Of a DNA stretch of 47,060 nt, positions 39,633 to 47,060 are shown in pieces. Made by a program: the position numbers and the translations under genes. The notes below the pieces were generated by a model. The model was not told where the DNA came from. It searched no databases and was given only the letters and a program-made list of their open reading frames with translations. How positions within the stretch are numbered: the first letter of the stretch is position 1; each line of letters opens with the position of its first letter. Origin of the DNA: an uncultured Collinsella sp. (GTDB lineage Bacteria; Actinomycetota; Coriobacteriia; Coriobacteriales; Coriobacteriaceae); the NCBI GenBank assembly GCA_902470815.1, contig CABRHS010000015.1:1-47060 (forward strand), in the 5' to 3' direction.

Positions 39633-40700
39633 ATGCACCAGTTCCGCAACGATTACTCCGAGGGCGCCGCACCCGAAATGCTCGAGGCGCTCATCCGCAC
39701 CAACGGCGAACAGACGCCCGGATACGGTACCGACTCGCACTGCGAGCACGCCGCGGACCTGATTCGCGCGGCATGCGGCCAGCCCGATGCCTTCGTGCAG
39801 TTCATCCCCGGCGGCACCGCCGCCAACGCCATGTGCATCTCCGCCTTCACCGAGGACTTCGAGGGCCCGATCCTCGCCGCCGACGCGCACCCCACCGCGC
39901 ATGAGACCGGCGCGATTGAGGCCTGCGGCCGGCGCATCCTCGCCACGAACGACGCCCTGGGCGTGCTGACCCCTGCCGAGGTTGAGCGCGTGTACCATGC
40001 CTCGATTGCCGGCGGCTGCCACTGCACGCGTCCGGCCATGCTTTACTTCTCCAACACCTCCGAGCTCGGTCATGTGTACACACGCGCCGAGTTCGATGCG
40101 CTGTGCGATGTGGCCGAGAAGCTTGACCTCGCCGTGTACGTTGACGGCGCCCGCATGGCCAGCGCACTCGCCGCGCCCGGCGGCGACCTCACCCTCGAGC
40201 ACCTGGCCTCGCGCGCCGACGCCTTCACGCTGGGCGGTACCAAGGCCGGCATGCTCTTTGGCGAGGCGCTCGTGGTGAACCCACGCTCCGAGCGCGGACG
40301 GCGCGCGATCGACCGCATCCCCTACCTCACCAAGCGCGGCGGGCACATGACCGCCAAGGGACGCCTCATGGGCGTGCAGTACACCGCGGCGTTCACACGC
40401 GACGAGGACGGCTCGCTCCCCTACTTCACCCATGCCGCGAGCGCGAACGAGTGCGCTTGCATGCTCGCCCGCGGCCTTGAGGACGCAGGGTTCGAACCGT
40501 ACGTGCGCACCGACGGCAACCAGCAGTTCTTCTGGTTCGACCCCGACGACGCCGTCCGCATCGTCGAGGCGTGCGGCGCCGAGGTCACACCCGCTGTGGA
40601 TCCCACAGGCCGCGACCGCATCCTGCTGCGCTTCGTGACGAGCTGGGCCTGCCGCCCCGAGCATGTCGATGAGCTGCTGGAGTTTGTCTCCGCGCTATAG
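39633..40700 (+). CDS. Threonine aldolase-like beta-eliminating lyase
   Basis: PLP fold-type I enzyme, 355 aa, of the Beta_elim_lyase family that includes low-specificity L-threonine aldolase. It starts MHQFRNDYSEGAAPEMLEAL, then FVQFIPGGTAANAMCISAFT, the Asp motif LAVYVDGARMASALAAPGGD and the Schiff-base lysine K204 in FTLGGTKAGMLFGEALV. It would cleave threonine or allo-threonine to glycine and acetaldehyde. Serine or tryptophan-type lyase activity is an alternative. The ATG at 39633 follows AAGGGG; the earlier in-frame start at 39516 would precede the -10 box. Confidence 0.88.
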   Translation: MHQFRNDYSEGAAPEMLEALIRTNGEQTPGYGTDSHCEHAADLIRAACGQPDAFVQFIPGGTAANAMCISAFTEDFEGPILAADAHPTAHETGAIEACGRRILATNDALGVLTPAEVERVYHASIAGGCHCTRPAMLYFSNTSELGHVYTRAEFDALCDVAEKLDLAVYVDGARMASALAAPGGDLTLEHLASRADAFTLGGTKAGMLFGEALVVNPRSERGRRAIDRIPYLTKRGGHMTAKGRLMGVQYTAAFTRDEDGSLPYFTHAASANECACMLARGLEDAGFEPYVRTDGNQQFFWFDPDDAVRIVEACGAEVTPAVDPTGRDRILLRFVTSWACRPEHVDELLEFVSAL

Positions 40701-40744
40701 AGTCGCTGGGACACGAACCCATCGTCCCGCGCAACGCACAAGAA

Positions 40745-40769
40745 AGGCGCCCGGAGACGGGCGCCTTTT
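40745..40769. terminator. Bidirectional terminator
   Basis: A 9-bp stem (40745-40753 with 40758-40766) and a GAGA loop is followed by TTTT on the plus strand and TTTCTT on the minus strand. It serves the convergent aldolase and EamA transporter genes. Confidence 0.85.
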
Positions 40770-40774
40770 CTCAT

Positions 40775-41998
40775 CTACTTCTTGGGGAACCACTTTCGCA
40801 GGAAGCTGAAGTGCGTCTCGGACAGCACGATCGACAGGAAGATCAGCACAAAACCGAAGATCAGTTTGCCGGTGAGCACCTCGCCCGCCATGAGGACGGA
40901 GAACAGCACGCCCGAGGGGCTCTCGAGCGAGAGCAGCAGCGAGCCGGTCGCCGGCGGCACATGGGAGAGCGCCTGGTTCTGCAGCAGCAAACCGATGGTG
41001 GTACACACCACGGCGAGGAACACGAGCTGGCCGATGATCTCGGGCGTCCACTGCTCGGCGGGAACGCGGGGCTCGAAGGCGATGGTCGCCGCGAGTGAGA
41101 ACAGACCCACGAACAGGAACATCCACGAGGTCAAGACGCTGACGTCACGCGTGCGGCCGATATGGCCCACAACCGCCATATCCACGGCGAAGAACACAGC
41201 GCCCACGAGCGTCATGAGGTCGCCCATCTGGATGCTGAAGTTGTCGAGCGCAACAAAGCCCACGCCCACCAGGCACAGCAGCGCAGAGGCGATATGCCAC
41301 TTGGTAACGCGCTCCCTGAATAGGACGAGCGCGATGAACGGCACCAGGATGCAGTAGGTTCCGGTGAGAAACGCGTTCTTGCCGGGCGTCGTGTCAACCA
41401 GGCCGAGCGTCTGCGCGGCGTAGGCGGACCAGATCACGCAACCCATGAGCACGCCGAACCCCAGGTACTCGCGGTTGAAGTGCGCCTTGATGCGCTTGTG
41501 GAAGATGATGAACATGATGACCGCCGACAGCAGGAAGCGGCAGGCGAGCAGGGTGAACGTGGGAACCGTGTCCAGCACGGTCTTCATGGTGAGGAACGAG
41601 TAGCCCCAGATGAGCGCCATGGCGACGAGCATGAGCTTCCAGAACAGCGGCGAGCGCGCACCGGCTCCACGAAGCTCGCCCGGGGCGCGATCCTCGGGCG
41701 GTACGGGAACGGTGTCCTTGCTGGCGAACGGGTCGTTCTCGGAAGCATCCTCAACGCGGCAATCGATACCGCGCCCCTCGCTGACGTCCCTCACATCCTC
41801 GGCGGCGGCGCCGCGCTCCTTGATCATGGTCTTCAATTGATCCCACGCCTCGCTCTCTCCCTCATAGCGCACGCCGGACCTGCAGGCGCAGGCGTACTTC
41901 CAGGTGCCCCCTTTATGCGCGCGCTTCATGGCGCGCACTTCCTCTATGGTGCTGACGTTGCTGATGTCGTCCACGCGCTCGCGATCGACGTCGGCCAT
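40775..41998 (-). CDS. EamA/DMT family transporter with hydrophilic N-terminal extension
   Basis: Membrane protein of 407 aa. From about residue 118 it has ten hydrophobic helices as two EamA repeats (KLMLVAMALIWGYSFLTMKT; later SVLTSWMFLFVGLFSLAATI), as in drug/metabolite exporters. Residues 1-115 are an unusual hydrophilic extension. Its first part (STIEEVRAMKRAHKGGTWKY, then ACACRSGVRYEGESEAWDQL) looks like a small folded module, followed by an acidic linker. Typical EamA proteins are near 300 aa and lack this. The ATG at 41998 follows GAGGGAG. Substrate unknown. Confidence 0.88.
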   Translation of the reverse strand: MADVDRERVDDISNVSTIEEVRAMKRAHKGGTWKYACACRSGVRYEGESEAWDQLKTMIKERGAAAEDVRDVSEGRGIDCRVEDASENDPFASKDTVPVPPEDRAPGELRGAGARSPLFWKLMLVAMALIWGYSFLTMKTVLDTVPTFTLLACRFLLSAVIMFIIFHKRIKAHFNREYLGFGVLMGCVIWSAYAAQTLGLVDTTPGKNAFLTGTYCILVPFIALVLFRERVTKWHIASALLCLVGVGFVALDNFSIQMGDLMTLVGAVFFAVDMAVVGHIGRTRDVSVLTSWMFLFVGLFSLAATIAFEPRVPAEQWTPEIIGQLVFLAVVCTTIGLLLQNQALSHVPPATGSLLLSLESPSGVLFSVLMAGEVLTGKLIFGFVLIFLSIVLSETHFSFLRKWFPKK

Positions 41999-42127
41999 AC
42001 CGGCTCCCTCGCGCACCCGAGCGTGGTGTCCGCGCCCCCTTGGGCGCCACTCGGCATCACACAGTTCACATGTCGGCCCCCCGACGCAAAAACCTTACCA
42101 CACGCTTTGACCGCGACTCAACGCACC

Positions 42128-42156
42128 ACGCTAAAGCGCGAGCTGGCTAGCTGCAA
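42128..42156 (-). promoter_or_regulatory. Candidate promoter of the EamA transporter gene
   Basis: TTGCAG (42151-42156), 17 bp, TAGCGT (42128-42133) on the minus strand, 130 bp upstream of the start. The rest of the 260-bp gap shows nothing else. Confidence 0.35.
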
Positions 42157-42257
42157 GTTTATTGAGTTTGCCGCATGGCTTCGGCATCCAGCGAGCGGCG
42201 CGGGCGCGCGACCCCCATGCGCCACGGGATCGCGGCGGGCGCGCGGGGCCCCTTGGG

Positions 42258-42845
42258 TCAGCGCTCCAATTGGGTGACGCCCTCCGGGAACGGCCTCACC
42301 GCGGGCTGGTCGGGGCGATGCTCCCCCAGCATCTTCTCCATCCAAATCATGTTATACCAGCGCCCGCCCTTGTGACCGCACCGGTAGAACTCCCCCACCA
42401 GGCGGTATCCCAAGTGCTCATGGAAGTGCTGGCTGTTGCGCGTCAGCGTCTCGTCGTCCTCGCCATCCGGCACGGCGATGCACGCGTACATGTTGAGGAT
42501 GCCCTGTGCCCGAAGCAGGACCTCCAACCTGTCTTGCAGCGCGCGACCTATGCCCCGCCCGGGGTAGCCCTGCGCGACGTATATGGAGGTCTCCACCGCC
42601 CAATCGTACGCGGGACGGTCCTTGAACGTGCCCGCATAGGCGTACCCCACGATCGCGCCGTCGAGCACGGCCACCACATACGGGTAGAACTCCATGGTCC
42701 TGCGCATGCGCTCGGCGAACTCCTCCGCCGTGGGCGGGACGTACTCGAAGGTAATGGCGGTCTCGCGCACATACGGTTCGTATATCGCCGCGAGCGCGGG
42801 GGCGTCCGCCTCGGTGGCCAGGCGGACGACGAGATTTTGCGTCAT
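42258..42845 (-). CDS. GNAT N-acetyltransferase, phosphinothricin-acetyltransferase type
   Basis: Acetyl-CoA-dependent N-acetyltransferase of 195 aa. RLATEADAPALAAIYEPYV, then TAITFEYVPPTAEEFAERM, is the start of the PAT/YncA-like group. WAVETSIYVAQGYPGRGIGRAL holds the Q/R-x-x-G-x-G/A acetyl-CoA loop, and HFHEHLGYRLVGEFYRCGHKGGRWYNMIWM is the typical end. Homologues acetylate methionine sulfoximine, phosphinothricin or similar amino acids; the real substrate is unknown. The ATG at 42845 follows GAGAGGGC. It begins 20 bp after the gatB stop, so it is likely the last gene of the gatCAB operon. Confidence 0.9.
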   Translation of the reverse strand: MTQNLVVRLATEADAPALAAIYEPYVRETAITFEYVPPTAEEFAERMRRTMEFYPYVVAVLDGAIVGYAYAGTFKDRPAYDWAVETSIYVAQGYPGRGIGRALQDRLEVLLRAQGILNMYACIAVPDGEDDETLTRNSQHFHEHLGYRLVGEFYRCGHKGGRWYNMIWMEKMLGEHRPDQPAVRPFPEGVTQLER

Positions 42846-42865
42846 GAAAATGCCCTCTCTCGCCG

Positions 42866-44545
42866 CTAGCCCAGCGATGCGCGCAGAAGCTCGTTGAACA
42901 ACTTGGGGTTGCCGGTGCCGCGGCTCGCCTTCATGCACTGGCCCACCAAGAAGCCAATCACCTTCTGATTGCCGTCGCGGTACTGCTGCGCCTGGTCGGG
43001 GCAGGCGGCGAGCACCTGGTCCACGATGGGCTGCAGCGCGCCGGCATCGCTCACCTGGCGCATGCCGTGCTCGTCCACGATCTTCTCGGGGTCGTCGCCG
43101 CTCTCCGCCATGGCCCCGAACACCTCGTGCGCCTGGTTGCTCGAGATCGCGTCCTCAGCGAGCAGCTTGGCGAGCGACGCCACCTGCGCGGGGGTGATCC
43201 CGCTCTCGCCCAGGCCCACGCCGGCGCCCTTGAGGTAGGCGGCCAGCTCGTTCACCACCAGGTTCGCAACCGTCTGGGCGGCCTTGCCGGCAAGCCCGGC
43301 GGCAGCGGCCTCGAAGAACCCCGCGGTCTGAGGGTCGCCCGCCAGCTGCTCGGCATCCGCGCGCTTGATGCCGTACTCGGCCTCGAAACGCTCGCGCTTG
43401 GCATCGGGCAGCTCGGGCAGCTCGGCCCGGCACTGCTCGATGAACTCGTCGGACAGGTCGAACGGCGCCAAATCCGGGTCCGGGAACAGGCGGTAGTCGT
43501 CGGCCGTCTCCTTCACGCGCATCACCACGGTGCGCTTGCGGCTGGGCTCCCAGTGACGCGTCTCCTGGTAGATGGTGCCGCCGTTCTCCAGCACCTCGGC
43601 CTGGCGGCAGATCTCGTAGGCCAGGCCGTCGTGCAGCGCCTTGAAGGAGTTCAGGTTCTTGAGCTCGGTCTTGGTGCCCAGGGCGCTCTCGCCGCGACGG
43701 CGGATCGACACGTTGCCGTCGCAGCGCATGGAGCCCTTCTCCATCGAGCAGTCGGAGATGCCGATGGTGAGGAAGATCCGGCGAAGCTTCTCCATGAACA
43801 GGCGCGCCTCCTCGGGCGTGCGCAAGTCGGGCTCGGTGACCAACTCGATGAGCGGCGTGCCGCAGCGGTTGTAGTCCACCAGACTCTCCGCCGCGCCGCC
43901 GATGCGACCTTCCTCGCCGCCCACGTGCACCATCTTGGCGGCATCCTCCTCCATATGGATGCGCAGGATGCGAATGGGCACCGTGTAGGAGCCGTCGTCG
44001 TGCAGCTCGGGCACCGCGGGGGCCTCGGTGTCATACGCGGCCATCCCGGCCAGGGCGCCGGCCGACCGCTCGGGCAGGCCCTCGGCCATCTGGCGCGAGA
44101 GGCCCTCCGCGTTCGCGCTCGCGCTCGCCAGGCTCTCCGCCTGGTCGGCGCCGAACGCGCATGCCGGACGCTCGGCGGTACCGCGGCCCGTGACCTCCAA
44201 ATCCAGGCGGCCGTGCATGCAGAACGCGACGGGGCCCTGGGTGGTTTGGAAGTTCTTTGCCATATCCGGGTAGAAATAGTGCTTGCGATAGAACATCGAG
44301 CGCTTCTGGATCTGGCAGTTGGTGGCCAACCCGGCTTTGACGATGCTCTGGATGGCGCGACGGTTGGGCACCGGCAGCGCGCCGGGCAACCCCAGGCATA
44401 CCGGGCACACATGGGTGTTGGGCGCATCGTCATGGCTCAGCTTGCAACCGCAGAACATCTTGGTGTCGAGCGCGGTCAGCTCGGTATGGATCTCGAGGCC
44501 GATCACGGCCTCCCAGTCTTCAAGGACCTCGGTCAGCTCCCTCAT
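42866..44545 (-). CDS. gatB: Asp-tRNA(Asn)/Glu-tRNA(Gln) amidotransferase subunit B, with insertion
   Basis: Kinase/tRNA-binding subunit of GatCAB, 559 aa against about 475-500 in most bacteria. WEAVIGLEIHTELTALDTKM opens the chain, with zinc ligands C32, C34, C47 and C50. The block ILRIHMEEDAAKMVHVGGEE and DYNRCGTPLIELVTEPDLRT is present, as is the C-terminal YqeY-like tail. Between residues about 121 and 186 a 65-residue Ala/Glu-rich insertion (RGTAERPACAFGADQ to PAVPELHDD) splits the region where other GatB read QYDxPI...G. The ATG at 44545 overlaps the gatA stop as ATGA. Function is almost certain; the insertion is odd. Confidence 0.95.
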   Translation of the reverse strand: MRELTEVLEDWEAVIGLEIHTELTALDTKMFCGCKLSHDDAPNTHVCPVCLGLPGALPVPNRRAIQSIVKAGLATNCQIQKRSMFYRKHYFYPDMAKNFQTTQGPVAFCMHGRLDLEVTGRGTAERPACAFGADQAESLASASANAEGLSRQMAEGLPERSAGALAGMAAYDTEAPAVPELHDDGSYTVPIRILRIHMEEDAAKMVHVGGEEGRIGGAAESLVDYNRCGTPLIELVTEPDLRTPEEARLFMEKLRRIFLTIGISDCSMEKGSMRCDGNVSIRRRGESALGTKTELKNLNSFKALHDGLAYEICRQAEVLENGGTIYQETRHWEPSRKRTVVMRVKETADDYRLFPDPDLAPFDLSDEFIEQCRAELPELPDAKRERFEAEYGIKRADAEQLAGDPQTAGFFEAAAAGLAGKAAQTVANLVVNELAAYLKGAGVGLGESGITPAQVASLAKLLAEDAISSNQAHEVFGAMAESGDDPEKIVDEHGMRQVSDAGALQPIVDQVLAACPDQAQQYRDGNQKVIGFLVGQCMKASRGTGNPKLFNELLRASLG

Positions 44546-46056
44546 GCGAGCTCGCCCCCTTTCCCGGCGAATTGCGGCGCGACCGCGCACCCCGGCGCAC
44601 CCGCCGCGCTGGCGTAACCGCGCTCCACGGCGCGGGCGAACGTGAGCAGCCGGCGATCGTCGAACGCGCGACCCACCAGCTGCACCGCAACGGGCAGACC
44701 GGAATCGGCGCCGAGGCCGCAGGGCACGGTGATGCCCCCGTTGCCGGCGATGTTGATGGAGATGGTGAACATGTCGGACAGGTACATCTGCGTGGGGTCG
44801 GACAGCTCGCCGAACTTGAAGGCCGCGGTGGGACTCGCCGGCATGGCAATCACGTCCACCTGCTCATAGGCGCGGGCGTAATCGGCGGTGATGAGCGAGC
44901 GCGCCTTCTGCGCGGCGTAGTAGTACTTGTCGTACACACCCGAGGACAGCAGGTACGCGCCGAGCATCTGGCGCCGCTTTGCCTCCGCGCCGAACCCGTG
45001 GGCGCGGCTCTTGGCGCTCTGCTCGGCCAGGTTGGAGCAACCCGGCTCCTGATAGCCGTAACGCACGCCGTCAAAACGCGCGAGGTTGGAGAACGCCTCG
45101 GCGGGACCGATCACATAGTAGGCGGCGATCGCGGCGTCGAGATGCGGGAGCTCGACCTCGACCAGCTCCGCGCCCTGCGCCTCGAGCGCGCGCAAGGCGC
45201 CCTCCACGGCCGTCCTGACCTCGGGCGCCAAACCCTCGGCCTCCATGAACGCGGGGATCACGCCCACGCGCAGGCCCGAGATGTCGTCTTCCACGTGCGC
45301 GGCGAACCCGCCCTCGACATCCTGACTCGTGCCGTCGAATGGGTCGCGGCCGCCCGCCGTGAGCGCGTCGAGCGCGAGCGCGACGTCGCGGACCGTGCGG
45401 CCGAATGGGCCCACCTGATCGAGGGAGGAGCCGAACGCCACCACGCCGTAACGCGAGACCACGCCGTACGTCGGCTTCATGCCCACCACGCCGCACAGAG
45501 CCGCGGGCTGGCGAATGGACCCGCCGGTGTCCGATCCCAGGGAGAGCGTCGTCATGCCGGCCGCGACCGCGGCGGCGGACCCGCCCGAGGAGCCGCCGGG
45601 GACGCGCTCGAGGTCCCAGGGGCTGTTCGTGCGCTGGAAGACTGAGGACTCCGTGGATGAGCCGAACGCAAACTCGTCCATGTTCACCTTGCCAAGCGGC
45701 AGACAGCCCGCATCGATCATGCGCCGCACGCACGTGGCGGTATAGGGGGACTCGTAGCCCTCGAGCATGCGGGAGGCGCAGGTGGTGCGCGTGCCCGCCA
45801 GGTTCATGTTGTCCTTGATGGCGAGGGGGACGCCCGCGAGCGGCGGCAAGGGTTCGCCGGCGGCGCGGAGCGCGTCCACGCGCGCGGCCGCATCGAGTGC
45901 GAGTTCGGGCGTGACCTGGAGGAATGCACGGACCTCGGCGTCGCGGGCGTCGATGGCCGAGAGGGCCGCGCGGGCCACATCGGTCGCGGAGAACTCCCCC
46001 GACCCGACGCCCGCGGCGATCTGGGCGGCACTCAACGTGTCAAGCGAGAGCGGCAT
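44542..46056 (-). CDS. gatA: Amidotransferase subunit A, glutaminase
   Basis: Amidase-signature subunit of GatCAB, 504 aa, releasing ammonia from glutamine. The catalytic triad is visible: K81 in GVPLAIKDNMN, cis-Ser156 in VPGGSSGGSAAAVAAG, and nucleophile S180 in LGSDTGGSIRQPA. The C-terminal part has IAMPASPTAAFKFGE and ISINIAGNGGITVPCGLG, as in GatA. The ATG at 46056 overlaps the gatC stop (TGATG), and its stop overlaps gatB (ATGA), so all three subunits are translationally coupled. Confidence 0.97.
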   Translation of the reverse strand: MPLSLDTLSAAQIAAGVGSGEFSATDVARAALSAIDARDAEVRAFLQVTPELALDAAARVDALRAAGEPLPPLAGVPLAIKDNMNLAGTRTTCASRMLEGYESPYTATCVRRMIDAGCLPLGKVNMDEFAFGSSTESSVFQRTNSPWDLERVPGGSSGGSAAAVAAGMTTLSLGSDTGGSIRQPAALCGVVGMKPTYGVVSRYGVVAFGSSLDQVGPFGRTVRDVALALDALTAGGRDPFDGTSQDVEGGFAAHVEDDISGLRVGVIPAFMEAEGLAPEVRTAVEGALRALEAQGAELVEVELPHLDAAIAAYYVIGPAEAFSNLARFDGVRYGYQEPGCSNLAEQSAKSRAHGFGAEAKRRQMLGAYLLSSGVYDKYYYAAQKARSLITADYARAYEQVDVIAMPASPTAAFKFGELSDPTQMYLSDMFTISINIAGNGGITVPCGLGADSGLPVAVQLVGRAFDDRRLLTFARAVERGYASAAGAPGCAVAPQFAGKGGELA

Positions 46057-46364
46057 CAGCGCTCACCCCCGCCCAGGATGGAGGGCACGCGGAACTGGCC
46101 GTCGCGAGCGGCGGCGGCGTTTTCCAGGGCGCGGTCGACGGAAAGGGCGCGGTCGGCGTCCGGCGCGTCGGCGCGCATCACGTTCGAAAGCCCCCCGATG
46201 GGATGGAACGTGGGGTCCACGTCCTCGGCGGCGTATTGGAGAACGGGCTCAAGCATGTCGACCGCGTCGTTGAGGTACGCGGTCATCTCTGCGAGCTCCG
46301 TCTCGTCGAGCGCGATGGTCGCGTATTCCGCGATCCCGCGCACATCATCCTCAGTGAGAGCCAT
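46056..46364 (-). CDS. gatC: Amidotransferase subunit C
   Basis: Small GatC subunit of 102 aa that wraps around GatA and stabilises GatCAB. It starts MALTEDDVRGIAEYATIALD, then ELAEMTAYLNDAVDMLEPVL, VDPTFHPIGGLSNVMRADAP and the closing GQFRVPSILGGGER, the normal GatC pattern. The ATG at 46364 follows AAAGGGG. A TATAAT -10 box stands 38 bp upstream. It is the first gene of gatC-gatA-gatB and the acetyltransferase. Confidence 0.96.
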   Translation of the reverse strand: MALTEDDVRGIAEYATIALDETELAEMTAYLNDAVDMLEPVLQYAAEDVDPTFHPIGGLSNVMRADAPDADRALSVDRALENAAAARDGQFRVPSILGGGER

Positions 46365-46401
46365 GCGGCGCCCCTTTCGATGGCGAACGTGCAATTGTTC
46401 C

Positions 46402-46440
46402 ATTATAGACGCGAAGGGCACTCCATCGTCATGGAGTGCC
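46402..46440 (-). promoter_or_regulatory. gatC promoter with a 10-bp palindrome over the -35 region
   Basis: A consensus TATAAT lies at 46402-46407 on the minus strand. GGCACTCCAT-CGTC-ATGGAGTGCC (46417-46440), a perfect 10-bp inverted repeat, covers the expected -35 position (46425-46430). It could be an operator or the end of an upstream transcript; no T tract follows. Confidence 0.5.
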
Positions 46441-46536
46441 TCGTACACACGATTGAAACGACCCTATGGTCCGGATGGCCTTGAGGCGCTGCGGCGCCCG
46501 CGAATCGGCGACGCGTTCCAGGCTTGACTTCGAAAA
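46441..46536. other. Short non-coding spacer
   Basis: Nothing recognisable between the gatC promoter palindrome and the repeat array. With the flanking features it fills the 342-bp gene-free gap from 46365 to 46706. Confidence 0.4.
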
Positions 46537-46675
46537 TAGCGGTTTCTGTCAGTACGGTAGCCGAGAGACGCGCTTTCCGTCAGCGGTGGAGCCGAGAGAC
46601 GCGCTTTCTGTCCATTTTCGGCCCTGAGATGACAGAAACCGCTACTCAGAAACGGCCTCGCGACAGAAAACGCTA
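46537..46675. repeat. Five-motif array with 31-bp period, partly inverted
   Basis: The motif GCGNTTTCYGTC occurs at 46539, 46570 and 46601 on the plus strand and inverted (GACAGAAANCGC) at 46631 and 46662. Steps are 31, 31, 30 and 31 bp. Units one and two are 31-bp tandem copies identical at 24 of 31 bases. TAGCGGTTTCTGTCA (46537-46551) pairs perfectly over 15 bp with 46630-46644, so the array can fold into a large hairpin. Confidence 0.75.
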
Positions 46676-46706
46676 CAATCGCGCCGCGACGCGAGGGGAA
46701 GCAGTC

Positions 46707-46958
46707 TTAAAAGGTAAAGACGTCTCGGAGCGCCTCGGCGCAGGCCTCCTCATCGGAGCCGGTCACACTCACCCTGAGCTCATCGCCCTTTCGCGCGCAC
46801 AGGCCCATCAACCCCATAAGATCGCAGGCGGACGCCGTCGTGCCAAGACAGCTCACGGCGACCTCGCTCTTCCATTTGCGCGCGGCGGCGCACACCATCG
46901 CGACCGGACGGGCATGCAGGCCCTGCGCGTCGCGGATCACATGGGAAAACTCGACCAT
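46707..46958 (-). CDS. ptsH: HPr phosphocarrier protein with Asp at position 46
   Basis: Small phosphotransfer protein of 83 aa. The active-site H15 lies in QGLHARPVAMV with R17, so phosphorylation by enzyme I should be possible. The usual regulatory site, Ser46 in K-S-I-M-G-V-M, is replaced: the sequence reads ACDLMGLMGL with Asp at exactly residue 46. An Asp there may mimic P-Ser-HPr and removes HPr kinase control. The ATG at 46958 follows GGAGGAAGGA; an in-frame upstream ATG would add 12 residues. It stands alone, without ptsI beside it in the window, and could serve a carbohydrate PTS or a dihydroxyacetone kinase-type system. Confidence 0.92.
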   Translation of the reverse strand: MVEFSHVIRDAQGLHARPVAMVCAAARKWKSEVAVSCLGTTASACDLMGLMGLCARKGDELRVSVTGSDEEACAEALRDVFTF

Positions 46959-47060
46959 AGGGGATCCTTCCTCCACTGTAGAAAACCGGGGCAAAACCTC
47001 GCGGCGGGACTGCGGACGATTTCTTGTACATCTTACAGCGCATAGCCGCGCGACAGCCGG
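46959..47060. other. HPr leader, to the window edge
   Basis: About 100 bp of leader. A TGTAAGAT stretch near 47028-47035 on the minus strand is a weak -10 candidate. Any upstream gene lies outside the window. Confidence 0.3.

Noticed and set aside
40480..40510. GGTTCGAACC-like T-loop sequence
   Set aside because: It lies inside the aldolase coding region and no acceptor or anticodon stem can be formed around it.
46537..46675. Possible CRISPR array
   Set aside because: The repeated core is only 12-15 bp and degenerate, two copies are inverted, and the sequences between are themselves repeats, not unique spacers. No cas gene is in the window.

Overview
The window comes from a high-GC Gram-positive bacterium, most likely a gut member of the Coriobacteriia (Collinsella, Enorma or Olsenella type). 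This is inferred from the gene set: type III glutamine synthetase, class 3 fructose-bisphosphatase, GatCAB, MurT/GatD peptidoglycan amidation, FeoA/FeoB with a Cys-rich partner, a large BTAD-type regulator, and frequent AAAGGAG ribosome binding sites. No phage, insertion sequence or CRISPR array is seen. It looks like core chromosome with unusual intergenic repeats.

Layout. 1-643: 5' part of an iron-containing alcohol dehydrogenase (minus). 866-7167 (plus): a NusG domain II exported protein, two overlapping TPR-like unknowns, an FKBP/SlyD-type isomerase, an indolepyruvate oxidoreductase alpha-like protein without its ThDP core, and a MurT-GatD fusion. 7179-11435 (minus): BioY, tRNA-Glu(UUC), glutamine synthetase III, a PFL/DUF711 protein. 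11701-12000: YhbY RNA-binding protein. 12029-17877: a 1011-aa NTPase/BTAD regulator and a LysR regulator (both minus), the latter divergent from a group II PLP amino-acid decarboxylase. 17874-23091 (minus): fbp behind feoA-feoA-feoB-feoX, whose promoter carries DtxR/IdeR-like boxes. 23404-26945 (minus): TPP riboswitch, intrinsic terminator, thiamine-binding protein, ThiX, ThiY, a small inverted-repeat element, ThiZ. Then manA (minus), an FMN reductase (plus), a 46-aa membrane peptide and a ROK sugar kinase (minus), an orphan 539-aa membrane protein (plus), aspS, ppc and hisS (minus), a threonine aldolase-like enzyme (plus), an EamA transporter with an unusual N-terminal extension (minus), gatC-gatA-gatB-acetyltransferase (minus), and HPr (minus).

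How the genes work together. Central carbon metabolism is represented by ManA, ROK kinase, FBPase, PEP carboxylase and HPr. The thiamine locus looks like a riboswitch-controlled precursor uptake operon. The feo locus looks iron-regulated. AspRS with a non-discriminating-type His, tRNA-Glu and GatCAB fit indirect synthesis of Asn-tRNA and/or Gln-tRNA. MurT-GatD would amidate lipid II.

Most unusual: (a) three intergenic arrays of short repeats at about 21, 31 and 32 bp, close to whole helical turns; (b) the ThDP-less IorA remnant; (c) the one-chain MurT-GatD; (d) an HPr with Asp at position 46 instead of the regulatory Ser; (e) bioY placed directly behind the tRNA-Glu terminator. Functions come from sequence motifs alone; no database search was run.
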